Assembly (NCBI GenBank): GCA_003117195.1
Contig: BDSI01000030.1
Location: 64,501-128,500 of the forward strand
DNA from: Eudorina sp. 2006-703-Eu-15
Taxonomy: Eukaryota; Chlorophyta; Chlorophyceae; Chlamydomonadales; Volvocaceae
DNA length: 64,000 nucleotides
Direction: 5' to 3'
Each line of letters starts with the position of its first letter. Position 1 is the first letter of the stretch. Made by a program: the position numbers and the translations under genes. Below are positions 36,357-49,147 of this stretch, piece after piece. The notes beneath the pieces were generated by a model, which had not been told where the DNA came from, ran no database searches, and saw only the letters and a program-made list of their open reading frames with translations.

Positions 36357-38702
36357 TGAAAGAGAGCGAGTGGGTGAGGGAGGCGAGACATTCAAACACA
36401 TGAATTATATGCATGGATTACGGGTTTTGTTCACTCCCTCGTCCAAATCATCCCTCCACCGGTTTACGCAGTACCACGGGTCGCACCGGGTCACGATCGG
36501 CACCGTCCGCTGCCAGTACATGGCGTTGCGCCAGAGGGAGGGCGCCACCAGCGGTCCCAAGAGGCGCATGGCGGTGAAGGTCGCAAAGGGGCCGCGGAGG
36601 GGGCCCAGCGGCGCGAGCGCCAGCCGCAGCGGGCCCGCATGCAGCGGATTGGGCAGCGGGCCCCGCCGGCGCAGCCCCGGCAGCGGCAGGGGCAGCGGCA
36701 GGGGCAGCGGCAGGGGCAGGAAGGGACCAGAGAGGAGGGCTGCGAGACCCTGCAGGGGGAAGGGGGATGGTGTACCAGGTAGGGCTTGTTTCTCAGTTTC
36801 AGTTTAATAATATAACTATACAAGGCTTCTTCCTCAGCTTCAGTTCGAATATATCAGGCTTGCTTTTCAGATTCCGTTCGGTATTCTAAGGGCTTGTCAG
36901 GCTCGGTTTGATAGTGCAAGGCTTTCGTCACTTTTTCTAAGGCGCTCCGTGTGCGACCCATGCTCGACCCATGCTCGAGTGAGCGTGATGGGGGAGCAGG
37001 CATCGCCGCGGTGCAGCATGGGGCCGCCCGACCGATGGACCGATCGATTCAAGTTGCAGAAGCCACGACGGGAACGCCCTCCCTGGGCTCGTCCCCCCTG
37101 CCGTACCCACCAGAATCCTACAACTCTTGGGGAAGAGGGCGCACAGCATCGCCGTCGCGGCGTACTTGACCGTCACGCCCGCCGTCGTAGCCACCGCCAG
37201 TACGACACGCGCCGGCACTCGCAGTGCGGCGGGCGCGCCGGCGCCAATCAGGCGACGGCCGCGCGACGACGCGGCGGAGGCGGCGCTGGTGTACGGCGCC
37301 GCCTTCCCCGGCGTCGCCGACGGCGCCCCGGCGGGTGCAGCGCTGCCTCCGGGACGTACGAGGTCCGGAACCAGCAATGCGGGCACAGGCTTGGCAGTGG
37401 CGGGCTCGTACGGCTTAGCCGCGGCGTCCCGAGCCGGCCGGTCGTCTTGAGGCCATGGAGCCGCGGGTGACGGAAGGCTACGCGCGCGAAGCACGGTTGG
37501 TTCGGGTACTGCAGCCAGGCCGCCCGCCGCCGGCGCCGCTGAGCCGTCGGCGGTGACCGGCGTCTGCACTCGCGCCGTCACCGCGGCCGCCTGATCTACG
37601 AGCTCCCGGGAGGCCGGCGCGGCTTCGACGATCGCTCGACTACCGCCGCCGCCGCCAGCGCCAGCGCCGGCGAGCTGCTGACGGCGGCGTCGCAATACGG
37701 CACGTAACGGCGCCGCCAGCGTTGCGCGGACGGGCAGGCGGCGCAGCAGCCGGACGAGCCGTGCCGGCTGCGCCGCCGCCGCCGCGGCGGCGCCGCGCGC
37801 CGCGCGTCCCGCCGCCACCGCGGCACCGCCCGACGCCCGCGTCGCCGCCACGGCGCCTTTCGCCACCACCAGCGCGGCGGCGCGGGCCGCCGTTCCGGAT
37901 GCCCGACCGGCCTTCCGTACACCGCCAGCCGCCGCGAGGATCACGCCCACGGCCCCGCCCCCGAGGCGCTGCGCCCTCCGCCCCACGCCTCGAACAGCGG
38001 GTACCAGTGCGCCGTCGATCAGCTGCCGTAGTCCTCCAGCCGCGGCGGCAGCTCCACCGCCGACGTCGGCACCGGCCGCGCCGGGCGCTTGGCGGCGCGG
38101 CTGCGGACTGGGTTTGAGGGCCGGCGCCCGGCCGGACGCTGGCGGGGTGATGGCCGTGACACCGGGTGGCGGGATCTCGCTGCCCTTGATAGGGGGATGT
38201 AGGAGGCGGGTCAAGCTGAAGTCGAGCTCGATGGGCGTGGCGGCATCGCGCAGGTCCTCCAGCACAGCCAGCCGGTCGTCGCGGTGTCGGTCCTAGCGGG
38301 ACAGGACGTACACCGTCGAAGGCGTTGCCAAGGCAGCGCTATACGAGATTTGTGAAGAGAACAACTTTTTCCAGCACCACAGAGCCGCGGGAAAGGCAGA
38401 AAATGACTGGGTTACGCAGGAAGTGACAGCATTCCGTTGCCAGCTTACTGGCAGGGTGACAATATCAATGAACTGTTGCCAATAATTGATAATTGTTCAC
38501 AAGGGCCATCCAAAGCGATGCCTGGCGCGGCAGAAACCGAACCTGTCGGCTCGGCGTAGACATGGGCTACAACATTGAGGTACCGCACCTGTGCACGAGA
38601 ATATGAGCTCCGGTCCAGCAATCCTCTCTCCACTGCCAGGCCGGGAGAAGCCTCCTCCATCTCAGCAACAATGGGCTGGGCATCGTCTGTGGAATCCTTC
38701 AT
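26745..38702 (-). CDS. ABC1/UbiB (ADCK) family atypical kinase with very long C-terminal extension
   Basis: Plant and algal ABC1 kinases mostly act in plastids or mitochondria on prenylquinone and lipid metabolism. Fifteen exons give about 2,212 residues: 38702-38589, 38292-37111, 36749-36487, 36180-36051, 35792-35580, 35288-34908, 34257-34175, 33738-33498, 32863-32804, 32612-32442, 32098-31994, 31739-30180, 29534-29007, 28668-27446, 27129-26745. Kinase landmarks: KLGQ (568-571), Ala-rich loop ASATIAQ (about 628), lysine in VVVKV (649), EFDFAREA, catalytic HSDPHPGN (split 34175/33738) and LLDFGQ (about 868). The more usual HADPHPGN reads HSDPHPGN here. The N-terminal ~430 residues are Ala/Arg-rich; residues from about 982 form a tail with an Arg/Glu/Ala coiled coil (about 1080-1190), Gly/Ala repeats and two poly-Gln tracts, ending LSRIGRKIVNGLG. 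The exon 10 donor lies in a GT repeat; 32442 keeps phase. Confidence 0.85.
29540..29700. other. AT-rich island inside an ABC1K intron
   Basis: About 160 bp that is far more AT-rich than its surroundings (TTAATAATGTGC, TATAATATTCAG, GGTTTTTTTTATG), just upstream of the acceptor-side exon boundary at 29534. On the plus strand it reads as a short open frame that stops at once after it. It may be an insertion remnant. No identity is visible. Confidence 0.5.
34111..34137 (+). repeat. dispersed repeat family B
   Basis: GTGTTTAGATAAGAGACCCG followed by CCCGACC. It lies in the ABC1K intron 33739-34174, about 40 nt from the donor at 34174. Confidence 0.8.
36780..36925. repeat. degenerate ~35-bp tandem repeat
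   Basis: About five imperfect units starting AGGCTTnTTTCTCAG and continuing TTCAGTT or TTCGGT with an AT-rich end. It occupies the ABC1K intron 36750-37110. Confidence 0.7.
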
Positions 38703-40182
38703 GGTTGTCTTGCGCCAACCACCGAACCCGTTGTAATCACCTGAACTCCATTCAAATCAATATTATTTTCTCCGGAAGAGCAATTATCCCCCGGCCGCCC
38801 AAGCTTAAACGGCCGGCGTTATGATGGACACTGAAATAAGTGAACCAGTTATATTCTGGCGTAACATGCTCTGTGAAGTAGTATTAATTTACGATTCCAT
38901 AGAACGTGACAGTTGTGGAGCGCTCCTGTTGTTTTACCCACAGCACCTGGGAGCCCCAATCCGTGCATGTTGGTCGGTTGCGCTTTAACCGCATCACGAC
39001 CCGCACACACGTAACCTATGGCTCCTAGAATACCAGCCAGTTCGCGTACAAATCATTGACACAAAGACTGCTGAAACGTGGGCTGCCGCCATTCCCTGGC
39101 TGAGAACCTCTATGCACTACCACGACGCCAACGTTATCGCAGGAGGCGGCAGCCTGCAAGTCCCGTAACATTCTACTTAGATTCTAATTGATCACACGAG
39201 TTGGAAACCCATTGCTTTCATGTCTGCCGTGTCTACCTGAAAGTCGAGCACCGTGAAGCAAACCGGGTTGAACCTACAAGCGGAGGCAGCGCTTGGCAGC
39301 TGTTGGCAGCACCGGATGGTGTCCGGCCAAACAGCCATGTCTCACTTTGCAGGTGGAACGGTAGAGCGCTCCAGTTTGCGGCCATCTCAGGGGCATCTCA
39401 GCCCGCCTTTGCCCCCGAGCTGCGGACGTACGCGGGGGTACGCTGCCGCTGCACGGGGGCGATGGCTGCTCCCGCTGGCTGCTTGCCCTTTGCCTGCCCG
39501 ATGACGAGATGACGCACGGTTACGCAAGTTACGTCGGTTTTCCGAGTGGTACACCGCCGTGCACACTCAGGAAACAAGGCATCAACGTTAAATCGCTGTA
39601 TCACCTTGTTCCCAGTTAGCTGTTAAGTTCAGCCCTGTTCAGCCACGCCGGGCCACGCATGCAGGGACGGGCAATGACAGGTTTGCGGGGCCTTGATGAG
39701 AAGTTGGGAAGATGGGAACCCAACAGCGGGGTGGAGGTGTCTTCAGCCACGCCCCACGGGTGTGCGCTGCGCTGCGCGGGAGGCTCTCTTCGGTCACCTG
39801 GGCTGTGCCGCCTCCGCCGGCCGCAGCAGTGCGTGTCTCGAGGAAGCGGCTCTGACAGACAGCCTCAGCAGCCAGGGGCTTGGTGTGCCGTCCGTCGACT
39901 ACAACTTCGCCCAAGTGCACCAAAATGTCCACTGTAACATCATTGATAACAATGTCAATCATTTCGATGCTAAGGATTCACCGCAGAGCTCTCTATCGTT
40001 GCTTGCTCGTGGACTGGTTTTTTTATCTCTCTCTGCCGGGCCCGCCGGACGGGCCCGGCGGCCCGCCGGGTAGTTAGGAAGCCAACGGTCGCTACAGCTC
40101 CACGACAGAGAAAACCCTCAGAAAAACCGAACCTGTGAAATGGGTTTACACCAACAGACTCCGCCGCCCGCAGAATGGATTG

Positions 40183-40216
40183 ACGGACGGACGGACGGAC
40201 GGACGGACGGACGGAC
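40183..40216. repeat. (GGAC)n microsatellite
   Basis: Eight tetranucleotide copies, GGACGGACGGAC and so on, in the ABC1K/permease intergenic region. Confidence 0.95.
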
Positions 40217-40393
40217 AGGCAGCGACTCCTAACGACGGGCCCCAGCAGGCCCCAGTGGCGTGTGGCGGGAACCCGAGCCTCGACACGAGTGCCTTGGCCC
40301 CGTAGTGGCGTAGTACGGACATGGCGCAGCCAGTTGCAGGTGAGGACCTGGCAGCCGCGAGGTGGATGGCTGCGGCCCTCTTTTTATTATTAG

Positions 40394-40427
40394 GATGTTA
40401 CAGCGGACCCCGCGGGTCATCGGTGAC
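40394..40427. repeat. dispersed repeat, second copy
   Basis: GATGTTACAGCGGACCCCGC then GGGTCATCGGTGACAG. It matches 24461-24492 at all but a few bases. Confidence 0.75.
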
Positions 40428-41708
40428 AGCCCACGGCGACGGCCCTCTGCGGCCGGTTTGTTCCCCGGGCGCCCGGGGTTCCCCAGCACGAGGTGCATGT
40501 TAGGTGCGCAGTTTGCGCTGCTTGGGAAAGGGCCAGCGGCGAGCCCTCAGAAGCACCGTCAACGCGTCCACGATGGATGGTGTGGAAGTGAGCACTTTAT
40601 TTTGCAAAGCAACGCTTGGCAAGAGTAGGGTATAAGGTTCATGTTCGTCTTATGGGTGCTCCGCCGCGATTTTGTAATAGTATGCAACAATACTTTATGA
40701 AAACAACGCCCGCACTTGGTCGAAGGTACGTCCGCAAAAACGAATACCGGCAAGCACTCTTTCTCCACACACACTTGACGTGACAATTGAACAACATAGA
40801 CCGCTGTCAGCCAGGTGTGCTGAGGAATCCGGCTTAGATGAAATGACAGAAACTAGCACTACAGAAGGCTATTGGCTATACCGCTTATTGAAACCGCCTT
40901 TACTAATGTCGAAAATCAGTCTGCACGCAGTACAGGGTAACTTACCCGCATTATGCTCCTATTGTAAACGCACAATCAAATATGGCGAAAATCAAAATCC
41001 TGCTTGCCGCAATATTTGACAAACATCGACGGCAGGCTTGACGACAAGGCCGCCGCAACGCGCACGCTGCGACGTTTCCATCAATATGAAAAACTCATTC
41101 TCTACCCAGGAGGTTCACGAGGTCACAGATGGCGTGGACCACGGGACGACCCATGACGACGGCACGGGAGAACCAATGAGAGGACAGCAAATACATTGCA
41201 CCTTCACTAAAATATTTTATTTGAGCAGGAGCATTTACAATAAAATTTGTGTGTGAAGGCACCAGGCATGTCTTGGTAATGTGGAAATTGTGGATACCTA
41301 TCGGATCAGATCCCAATGCCAGTGAACACGTTTGATGAGATTGTATCTTTAATTATTACTCGAATCTTAAACTTGCGTCGGTATGGCGTATGGGCAGGCT
41401 GCAGTTTCTCGTGGCAGTTTCTACGACTCTTTCCTGATGACAAATGTCGTACTTCAAGGCATAGTGCATTGCCTTCATTGAAACATATGAAGTACAATGC
41501 ATTGTTCTGTTGTTAATCAGACGCTATTACATGTTTCTGCAGTTTGTAGCTGGACGTCAAAATTAGAAACATTTGATCCTTTCCCTGGCCTTGTGACAAG
41601 TTGTCAATTTTATTTCTGTGAATGCGTGTAATGCTGGGCTGCTGCTAGGGCAGCTTGAGCTTTGCTATGCGGTGACTTTTCCGCAAGCGTCGCACGTAGT
41701 TCCTCAAA

Positions 41709-44071
41709 ATGGAGCCACCTCAGCGTCCTCAAACTCGGACGATGGCACCATGGGCGCCTTATGCCTTGTCCCGGGGAACAACGGACCTGTCGTGGCGGCA
41801 CTTCAAGCCGGCTAAGCGCAAACGGGCCGCCTCAGATGAGCTCAAACTCTTTTGCATGGGATACAAACAGGAGCTTGTAAGAGGTTTTACACTTTTCAAC
41901 AACGCTGGGCTCGCAATCTCCCTTCTCAGCCCCCTGGCCGCGCTGACTGGTAAGCACATGGCCTCCATGGCTGCATCATCGAAGCAAAGCGACTCACAGA
42001 TTCCAGCAGCGGTATCCGCTTGCGGCAGCATATACCGAATATGCATCATTAATACGGCGGACGCCTTCCCCGCCCTCCCCCGGATTCTTTCGGTTGACTG
42101 CCGTACGGCTTCTAGCGTGGCGCCAGGGCGTCCGCACCAGCCCTGGTCCCCGGCACGTACACGCCGCACACCGGCATGCAGCATGCCCACCGGGCTCCTC
42201 ATAAATTAAGCCGCACGTGGGGGTCCTCGTGCTCGGCTCTTGGCTCTTGGCTCGTGGCACCGCGAGAAATCTGAGAAATCGTGGGCCCAGCCGCAGCGCT
42301 CCGCGCGCCGGTTCGTCCACCCCCGGTGACCGTACCGTTCGAACACGCCACGCACGCCGCCCTGCCCGCACCCAACCTCCCCTCCCCTCCCCGATCCTCA
42401 CCCTCCCTCCCTCCCACACACGGCCCACGCCGTCCCGCGCTCCTCACGCCGCCCCACGCACCCACCGCACCGCACCGCGCCGCGCCGCACACCCCTCCCC
42501 ACCCTTCCGGTGCACCCCACAGGCACGTACGGCACATGGGGCCTGATGTACGGCGGACCTGTCGTGATGATGTGGGGCATGCCCGTCGTCACGTTCTTCT
42601 CCATGCTTGTGGCGATCAGTTTGGCGGAGCTGTCGTCCGCCTACCCCACCAGCGGCGCCATCTACTACTGGTCGTGGACGCTGGCGCCGCCCCGGTTCCG
42701 GACAGTGGTGTGCTGGGTGAGCGGCTGGGTGCTGGCGCTGGGTCAGGCCTCCTTCACGGCCGCCAACTGCCGCATCTTCACGGACCTGCTGTCGGTGTTC
42801 GTGCTGCTGGCGACAGGTGAGCGGCGGGGGGCACAGCGCCTGGTGACGCAGGTGGCTTTGGGGAGGGATGAGGGGTTTGTGTGTATAACAAGGGGTTTGT
42901 GTGTGTATGTGTGTGTTTAGGAAAAAAACGCCTGACCTAGCCCAGGTGCAAATATACTTACATATAACCTGCGTGAACACAGCTTGTGTGTGTATGTGTA
43001 TGTATGGTGTGTTTGGGAGGGGACTAAGTGGACGTTGGGAGAGCGTGGAGGGTGCGTCCCCGGTGGGGGGGCTGCAGTACAGTACGGTACATAGGGATGG
43101 GCGGTACCTGCAACAACTGGCTTGCTCGGACGGAGGCGAGCAGGCGAGTTGCAGGTTGGGCCCACTGTGACGAGACGCCCGCTGGGGACACCCCCTCCCT
43201 CCCCTCCCCCACGCATACACACTGCCCTGCCCTGCCCTGCACGACACCGTACGCCGTACTCCGTACACCGTACACCGTACCCACAGGCCATGCGCTGAGC
43301 TCCGGGGCGCAGCTGGGTATCTTTCTGGCGGTGTTGGCGGTGTCCGCCGCCGCCTCCTCCACGCCCAACTCCGTCATGTCGTTCGTGACGAGCCTCGCGG
43401 CGTTCTGGAACCTGATTGCGCTGGCGGCCCTGGTGGTGGCGTTGCCGGCGGTGGCGGCGTCGCGGCAGCCGCTGTCGTACGTCTTCACCCACTGGCAAGA
43501 CAGCGAGGAAGTGACGGGCATCAAGAGCCGCTTTTACAACGCGCTGCTGGGTCTGCTTATCAGCCAGTACCTGGTGTGTACGGAGATGTACGGATGTCGT
43601 ACAGGGGTTGTATGTGGAACGTACACAGCGTGGCGTACGGAACGTGCACAATGTGTCGTCGGGCTGGGTATGTTGTGTGAGCGTGTGTGGGACCTGGGTC
43701 GGTTGTACACCGCCTGATCTCGTGGACGCGGTACGGACCCACACAAACTTGCACCCACCACCGTACCGCACCCGCCGTACCGGACCGCAGTACCTGGGAG
43801 TCGACGCCTGCGCCCACGTGGCCGAAGAAACCCAGCACGCCGATGTCAACGCGCCCCGCGGCATGGTGATTGCTACAGCCGTCACTGCCGTGGGCGGCTA
43901 CTGCTACCTCCTGGCGCTCAACCTGGTGGCCGTACAACCCGCGGCGCTGCTGTCGCACGGCAACGAGTCCCGCGGGACGCACGCGGTGGCGCAGCTGCTC
44001 TGGAACGTGCACAGGTAGGTGTGTGTGTTTAAATAAGAGACCGCCCGCCCGACCCAAACCAAGCACCAATA

Positions 44072-44106
<35 letters not shown>

Positions 44107-46650
44107 CGTTTTTCACCGTCGCCCGGGATCCCCCGCGTCCCTGCTTTGTTTTTCACGCAAAAGTCGCTGCCCACGCCCCTTGCGCCTCGGGCCCCGTGGG
44201 CACTTTCCCAGTGGACATTGCATCCCGCAGGTCTGTGCTGATCATCCCCTCCCCTCCCGTTAACTGTGGTGGTTGCGGTGGTTGTGGTGGTTGCAGGACC
44301 GCCTTCCAGAACGGTCGTGGCGGTCTGGCGCTCCTCACCATACCTCTGGTGGCGGCCCTCATGTGCGTGCAGCAGTGCGTGGCGGCAAACGCGCGCATGC
44401 TGTACGCCTTCTCCAGGGATGGTGCCGTACCGCTGCACAAGTACGTGGCGCGGGTGGAGAAACGCACCAAGGTGCGTCGGTTGGGTTGGGAGTTGGGGCG
44501 GTTGGGAGTTGGGGTGGTTGGGAGTTGGAGCGGTTGGGAGCCTTTTTTGTCTGCCCTTCGGTTTCGCCCTCCCGTGTTGATTGGGGTCTGGGTCCCAGCG
44601 TGCGAGGGAGCCAGGCGTTGCCATCGCAGCCTCCTGCAGTCCCTTTCAAATGTCCCCCATCTCTTGCTTGCCTCTTGAAGAATTTCCCGAGGTGTTTGTG
44701 TGTGTGTCTAGGCTAACACCCGCTCGAACCCCTCAGATACAGGCCAAACCTACCAGCCGGCCGGCACTCCCCGGCTGCCACCCTGAGGTGTTCGTTCCCC
44801 GCCCGCGGCGCAGGCGCCCCTCGTGGCGGTGTGGGCGGTGGCGGCCATGGCGGCCCTCATCGGCATCCCCATGTACTTCGCGGACGCCTACGTGGCCACG
44901 ATCGACACCATGGCCATCGTCAACAGCTACCTAGCGTATGGCGTTCCCATCCTGTTCAAGTGCGTGCCGTACCTGACCGCCGTACTTGACCGCCGTACCG
45001 CGCACCTTGGTTTGCGTTTGCGTGGGCTCACCCCCGGGATGTCGGGGTGGGGCTGTGGGGGAGTTCGTGGGGCCAGCTGCGGTACGGCAGCCGAGATAAG
45101 ACCCATGTGAGACCGGATATAAGGCCCAGATGACCCAACGCGCCACACAGCAAGGCACGCGGGCCGTGGGGGGGGGGGGGCAGCAGCCGGGCAAGTGGTC
45201 TTTGGACGGTCCAGGGCACTGCGCGTCACTGAAGTGAACCTCCCGCGAGACTCCTCTCGAGCCCCTCTTCCTCCGCCCACCACTGTATCCCCAGGGCATA
45301 CGCCGCCGCGTCGGCACTGCTGCTACTGCTACTGCTGCTGCTACTGCTGCCGCTCCTGCTACTGCTGCTACTGCTACTGCATCGCCCTGCCCGCTGTCAC
45401 TGCTGCTAATCCTTCCCGCGGTCCTCGCCCGATACGCATTGCTGCCCGATACTGCTGCTGCTGGCCCCCGCATCACCGTCAACTCAGGACAGCCTGGGCG
45501 ACGGGCAACCCCCCATCCCTGCTGCAGGCCCCCTTTCCGTTTCCCCTGCCTCACTGTGGATGTTGTCGTGACCCGTGGGTCGCAGGCTGTTTCGGAGCCG
45601 CGCGGCGTTCCTCCCCGGCCCCTTTTACTGCGGCCCTCGGCTCTCCCGCCTTGTGAACGCCGGCGCACTCGTGTGGATCGGGGTGACCGCCGTCATCTTC
45701 TCCCTGCCCACGCTCTACCCCATCACCGCCCAGAACATGAACTACAACGTCGTGGGTGGGTACGGGTGTACGTTGTGTACGGCAGTACGGGGGCTGAGGA
45801 CTCGGGCGTGCGAGATGTCGATGCCCGGGCTCTGCGCTCCGCTCGTCTGCTGATCCCGCCATTGTGACGTGCCGTACAACCCACCGTCGACCCACATTGT
45901 GACGTGCCGTACAACCTACCACCGACCCGTCCTACGGTGGGTCTTGTACGGCACGTCACAATGGCAGGAAATGCCAACCTCCTCGCATCCGCACCCCAAC
46001 CCCAAACCCGAACCCCAAACCCAAACTCTGTCCTACCCACCCGCGCCTCACCCTCACCCCGACCCAACCCAAACACACCCCACCCCGGGTTCGTTCTTCA
46101 GGTTTATTTCTTTTTTCAATTTAACACCCGACACCATCCGCTCCACCCCCGGCAGGCACGAGCCTCGTCATTCTTTCCTCCCTGGCCATGTTTTACTGTC
46201 CCGTCATCGGAGCGCGGTACTGGTTCAGCGGGCCACGACCCAACCTCGGCCAGTTTGATGATACCGTGCCGCTCGTGTCACCGCAACAGCAGCAACAACA
46301 GCAGGAGAAGCAGCAGCAACAGAAACAGAAACACGGAGCAGCATCGAACTCCCGCAAGCCGACGGCCAATGGCATGGGCATGGGTCCCTCGCCGCCGACC
46401 TCCCAGGTGGGGGACGGCGGCGGGGTGTTGCCTGATGAGGATTCGCTCGTCAGGGCCGCGGACGCGCTGGCGGCGGAGGCGGCGATGGCGACGGTGGCGG
46501 AGGAGGCGGCGGAGGCGGAGGAGGGCGGCGATGGCGGGGGCGAGGGGGCGGGGCAGGGACTGCTGCTCGCGGCGCCGTGGCGGCGTCCCGGGAGGGATGC
46601 GGGGGCCGGGGAAGGGGAGCGGGCGGCGGCGGCGGAGCCGGGACAGGGAT

Positions 46651-46689
<39 letters not shown>

Positions 46690-47180
46690 GTGGAGGTGGT
46701 GGAGGTGGTGGTGGTGGTGGAGGTGGTGGAAGTGGGGAGGGGTTTAGAGCGTCAGTGAGGAGGGCTGGTGGTCGGGTGGCAAGGTTGGAGGGCAGCAGAG
46801 GGGAGGGTCGCCTTCAGGAGCAGACTCGGCCGCTGCTGGGGGCCCTGCCTCCGCGGCCGCCACCGCCGCCACCGCCGCCACCGCCGCCACCGCCGCCGCC
46901 GCCGCCGCCGATGGAGGTTATGAAATCAGGGGCGGAGCTGGCGCCCTTCGCGGCCACCGCCGCCGCCGCCGCAGTCGCCGGCTCGAGGACAGCTCAATTC
47001 CCGCGGCAACCGCCGTCACCGCAGCATCAGCAGCTGCTGCCGCTACCGCTATCGAATCATCTGCACCGCCAGCAGCACCAGCAGCACCACCGGCAGTTGC
47101 CGCCGGCTCCCCCGCCGCCGGGGCCGGCCCCGCGCGGGCCCGATGCGGTCGCGGGTATCGGCGGCGGCAGCAGCTCATGA
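41709..47180 (+). CDS. APC-superfamily amino-acid permease with long C-terminal tail
   Basis: Membrane transporter of the fungal/plant GABA permease-BAT1 type (amino acid/choline transporters), likely moving amino acids or GABA across the plasma or an organelle membrane. Eight exons, in phase, give 853 residues: 41709-41949, 42523-42816, 43287-43573, 43791-44014, 44297-44471, 44814-44959, 45586-45755, 46156-47180. Typical segments in order: FTLFNNAGLAISLLSPLAAL (TM1), LSSAYPTSGAIYYW, VDACAHVAEETQHADVNAPRG, RMLYAFSRDGAVP, AIVNSYLAYGVPILF, and FSLPTLYPITAQNMNY. About twelve hydrophobic stretches lie in residues 55-545. From about 560 the protein turns into a tail of Gln, an Asp run of about twelve (GAT repeats at 46651), Gly and about twenty Pro (46850-46910), ending GIGGGSSS. 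Substrate cannot be read from sequence. The start is the first in-frame ATG giving a short N-terminus. Confidence 0.88.
44021..44067 (+). repeat. dispersed repeat family B, abutting a donor site
   Basis: GTGTGTGTTTAAATAAGAGA, CCGCCCGCCC and GACCCAAACCAAGCACC in order. The intron's GTAGGT donor is at 44015-44020, so the repeat fills the start of permease intron 4. Confidence 0.85.
45570..45581 (+). repeat. GACCCGTGGGTC element at a 3' splice site
   Basis: Exact 12-mer followed by GCAG and then permease exon 7 at 45586. Matching placements occur at 4634-4645 and, with one change, at 18140-18151. Confidence 0.85.
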
Positions 47181-47321
47181 GGGGCATCACGGGAAACGGA
47201 AATAGAAACATATAAGCAGAAATGGAATTGGAAATGGAACACCAACAAAAGGTTATTGAACGTGACGCGGCGGCGCGCTTTAGAGACCCATGGGTCGGAG
47301 ACGGGAGCGAGTCCTGCGGCC

Positions 47322-47458
47322 GTGGCTGTACGGCCTGCAACTGTCGTCATGGCTGTACGGCCTGCAACCGTCGTCATGGCTGTACGGCCTGCAACTGTCG
47401 TCATGGCTGTACGGCCTGCAACTGTCGTCATGGTCGTACGGCCTGCAACTGTCGTCAA
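47322..47458. repeat. 27-bp minisatellite, five copies
   Basis: Unit begins GGCTGTACGGCCTGCAACTG and ends TCGTCAT. The copies are almost identical, and each holds the GTACGGCC word that is common in this window. Confidence 0.93.
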
Positions 47459-47913
47459 CGGAGGGGAACCTGTGGGCAGAGGCCTGTGGGTCGCCACCAC
47501 GGTTGCCTACGACGAGGGGATCTCCCAGTTTGTCTCCTCCGCAACCTCATCCCTCGTCCCTCATCCCTCGCGGGTGAATCCTCTCCGCACGGGGTGGTTG
47601 TCTCACTGGGGTTTGCTCGCGCGGTTGGCCTACTGGGAGGCGCCACCGGCGCCCACCGCTGTCGGGTGGAGGCTGTGCGGTGTGTGTATGCATCCATCTG
47701 TCCATCCATCCAACCAACCCGGGCGTTTGGGTTCCCATGGAAGCCTCCGGGGCCCGCTGCGGAAGGCAATGGTTAACCCGGCACGTCTGACTAATAGCCC
47801 GCCCAAAGGTCCCCACCCCGTAAAACGTGCGTGTGTGCGTGTGCGTGTGTGTTTAGAATTGCAACCCGCCCGCCCGCCCGGTGCGTGTGTGTGTGCGTGT
47901 GTGGTAAAAGAAC

Positions 47914-47954
<41 letters not shown>

Positions 47955-49097
47955 TTATTATGGAGAACTTTGCGTTTTGCAATCGGAACCCAGCTCGAAG
48001 CAACCCTGACGGTGCGTCTATCTGTATGTCTGGATGTGTGTTTTGCGGCTCGGGCGGGGCACGGGCAGGCGGGACTGGTTGCGGGCCCGCTATCGGCCCA
48101 GCTGTCGTTCTCGGCATGCTTGTGCCTGGCCCCTGTCTGGGCCCCTGTCTGGCCCCTGTCAGGCCGCTGTCTGGGCCCTGTCTGGGCCGGTTTACTTGGC
48201 GTGTCTGTGTCTGATTGTCTTTATACGTTTTGGGGGCGCCTAGGGAAGGGATGTACAGTACGGCATGTACGGATGGGCGCGTCCGTCCACGATGGTGTGT
48301 GCCTGTGTTCGAGCGAGCCGTTGGGGCGTCGTGGCTGTGTTCATTCGCGCAGCGACACACGCGAGGCGATGTTGGCGCCGGTGCGTGGGCCTTGTCTTTG
48401 TTTTTCTTTGTCTGTCCGATTTGCCGGGGGGGGCCCGACGCAGAAGAGCCTCGCACGGACCGTCCGAAGCAAAGGACCCGACCCGACCCGACCCGACCCG
48501 ACCCGACGGGCCAGGACAGTATAAAGAGGGCTCGAGGCCCCCGCTGCCGTCGCAGCCGCCTGTCCGAACATTATTCGCATAGAGGGGGGTGGTAGTGGTG
48601 GTGGTCATCGTCTTGGTGTGTGTCTTGTTCAGGATCGCTGCCTTGACTGACTTGACGGGGACCGGCGCCTCCGGGCGGATGGAGGTGGAGGTTCGCACAG
48701 CCCCTGGACTCCCCTAGGGCCCCCGAGGCGGTAGGCGCCGAGCTAAGATGAGCTGAGCTGAGCTGAGCTGAGCTGAGCCGCTGCCGAAGGTAGGGGTCCG
48801 TCCCAACGAACCAACGAACGGTCAAACGAACTCAACGAACGAACGTATCCGCTCGAACGTTTTCTAGAAGCAGGCAGGAGAAGCCGCCCATCCGATGTGA
48901 GGGATCGCACACACGTGTGGTGCGCCCCAGCCTGATGCACCTTTGCGCGTTCGGGTGTTGCTGTTGTTGCTGTTGTCATTTCGGATGTTACAGCGGTCCC
49001 CTGTTGGTGTTGGTTTTGTTGTTGGTTGTGGTGGCGTGTGTGCGTGTAAGAAAACTGAGCCAGGAGAAGAGAAGTCCAGCCTGTGTGTGTATAAGAC

Positions 49098-49147
<50 letters not shown>

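Larger units (their letters stand above)
38703..41708. other. divergent intergenic region between ABC1K and the permease
   Basis: Three kilobases between two divergently transcribed genes, with clearly lower GC than the genes. It must contain both promoters, but I cannot place a TATA box with confidence. It holds a GGAC microsatellite near 40185 and a copy of the repeat at 24461. Frames at 39201-39512 and 40780-41019 were checked: no motifs, no splice partners. I see no gene here. Confidence 0.5.

Noticed and set aside
39201..39512. 103-codon plus-strand frame in the ABC1K/permease gap
   Set aside because: No motif and no flanking splice sites; composition does not match exons of this genome.
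47256..48524. 422-codon open frame downstream of the permease
   Set aside because: It reads through a 27-bp minisatellite and GT tracts, which stay open in any frame. The rest shows no domain.
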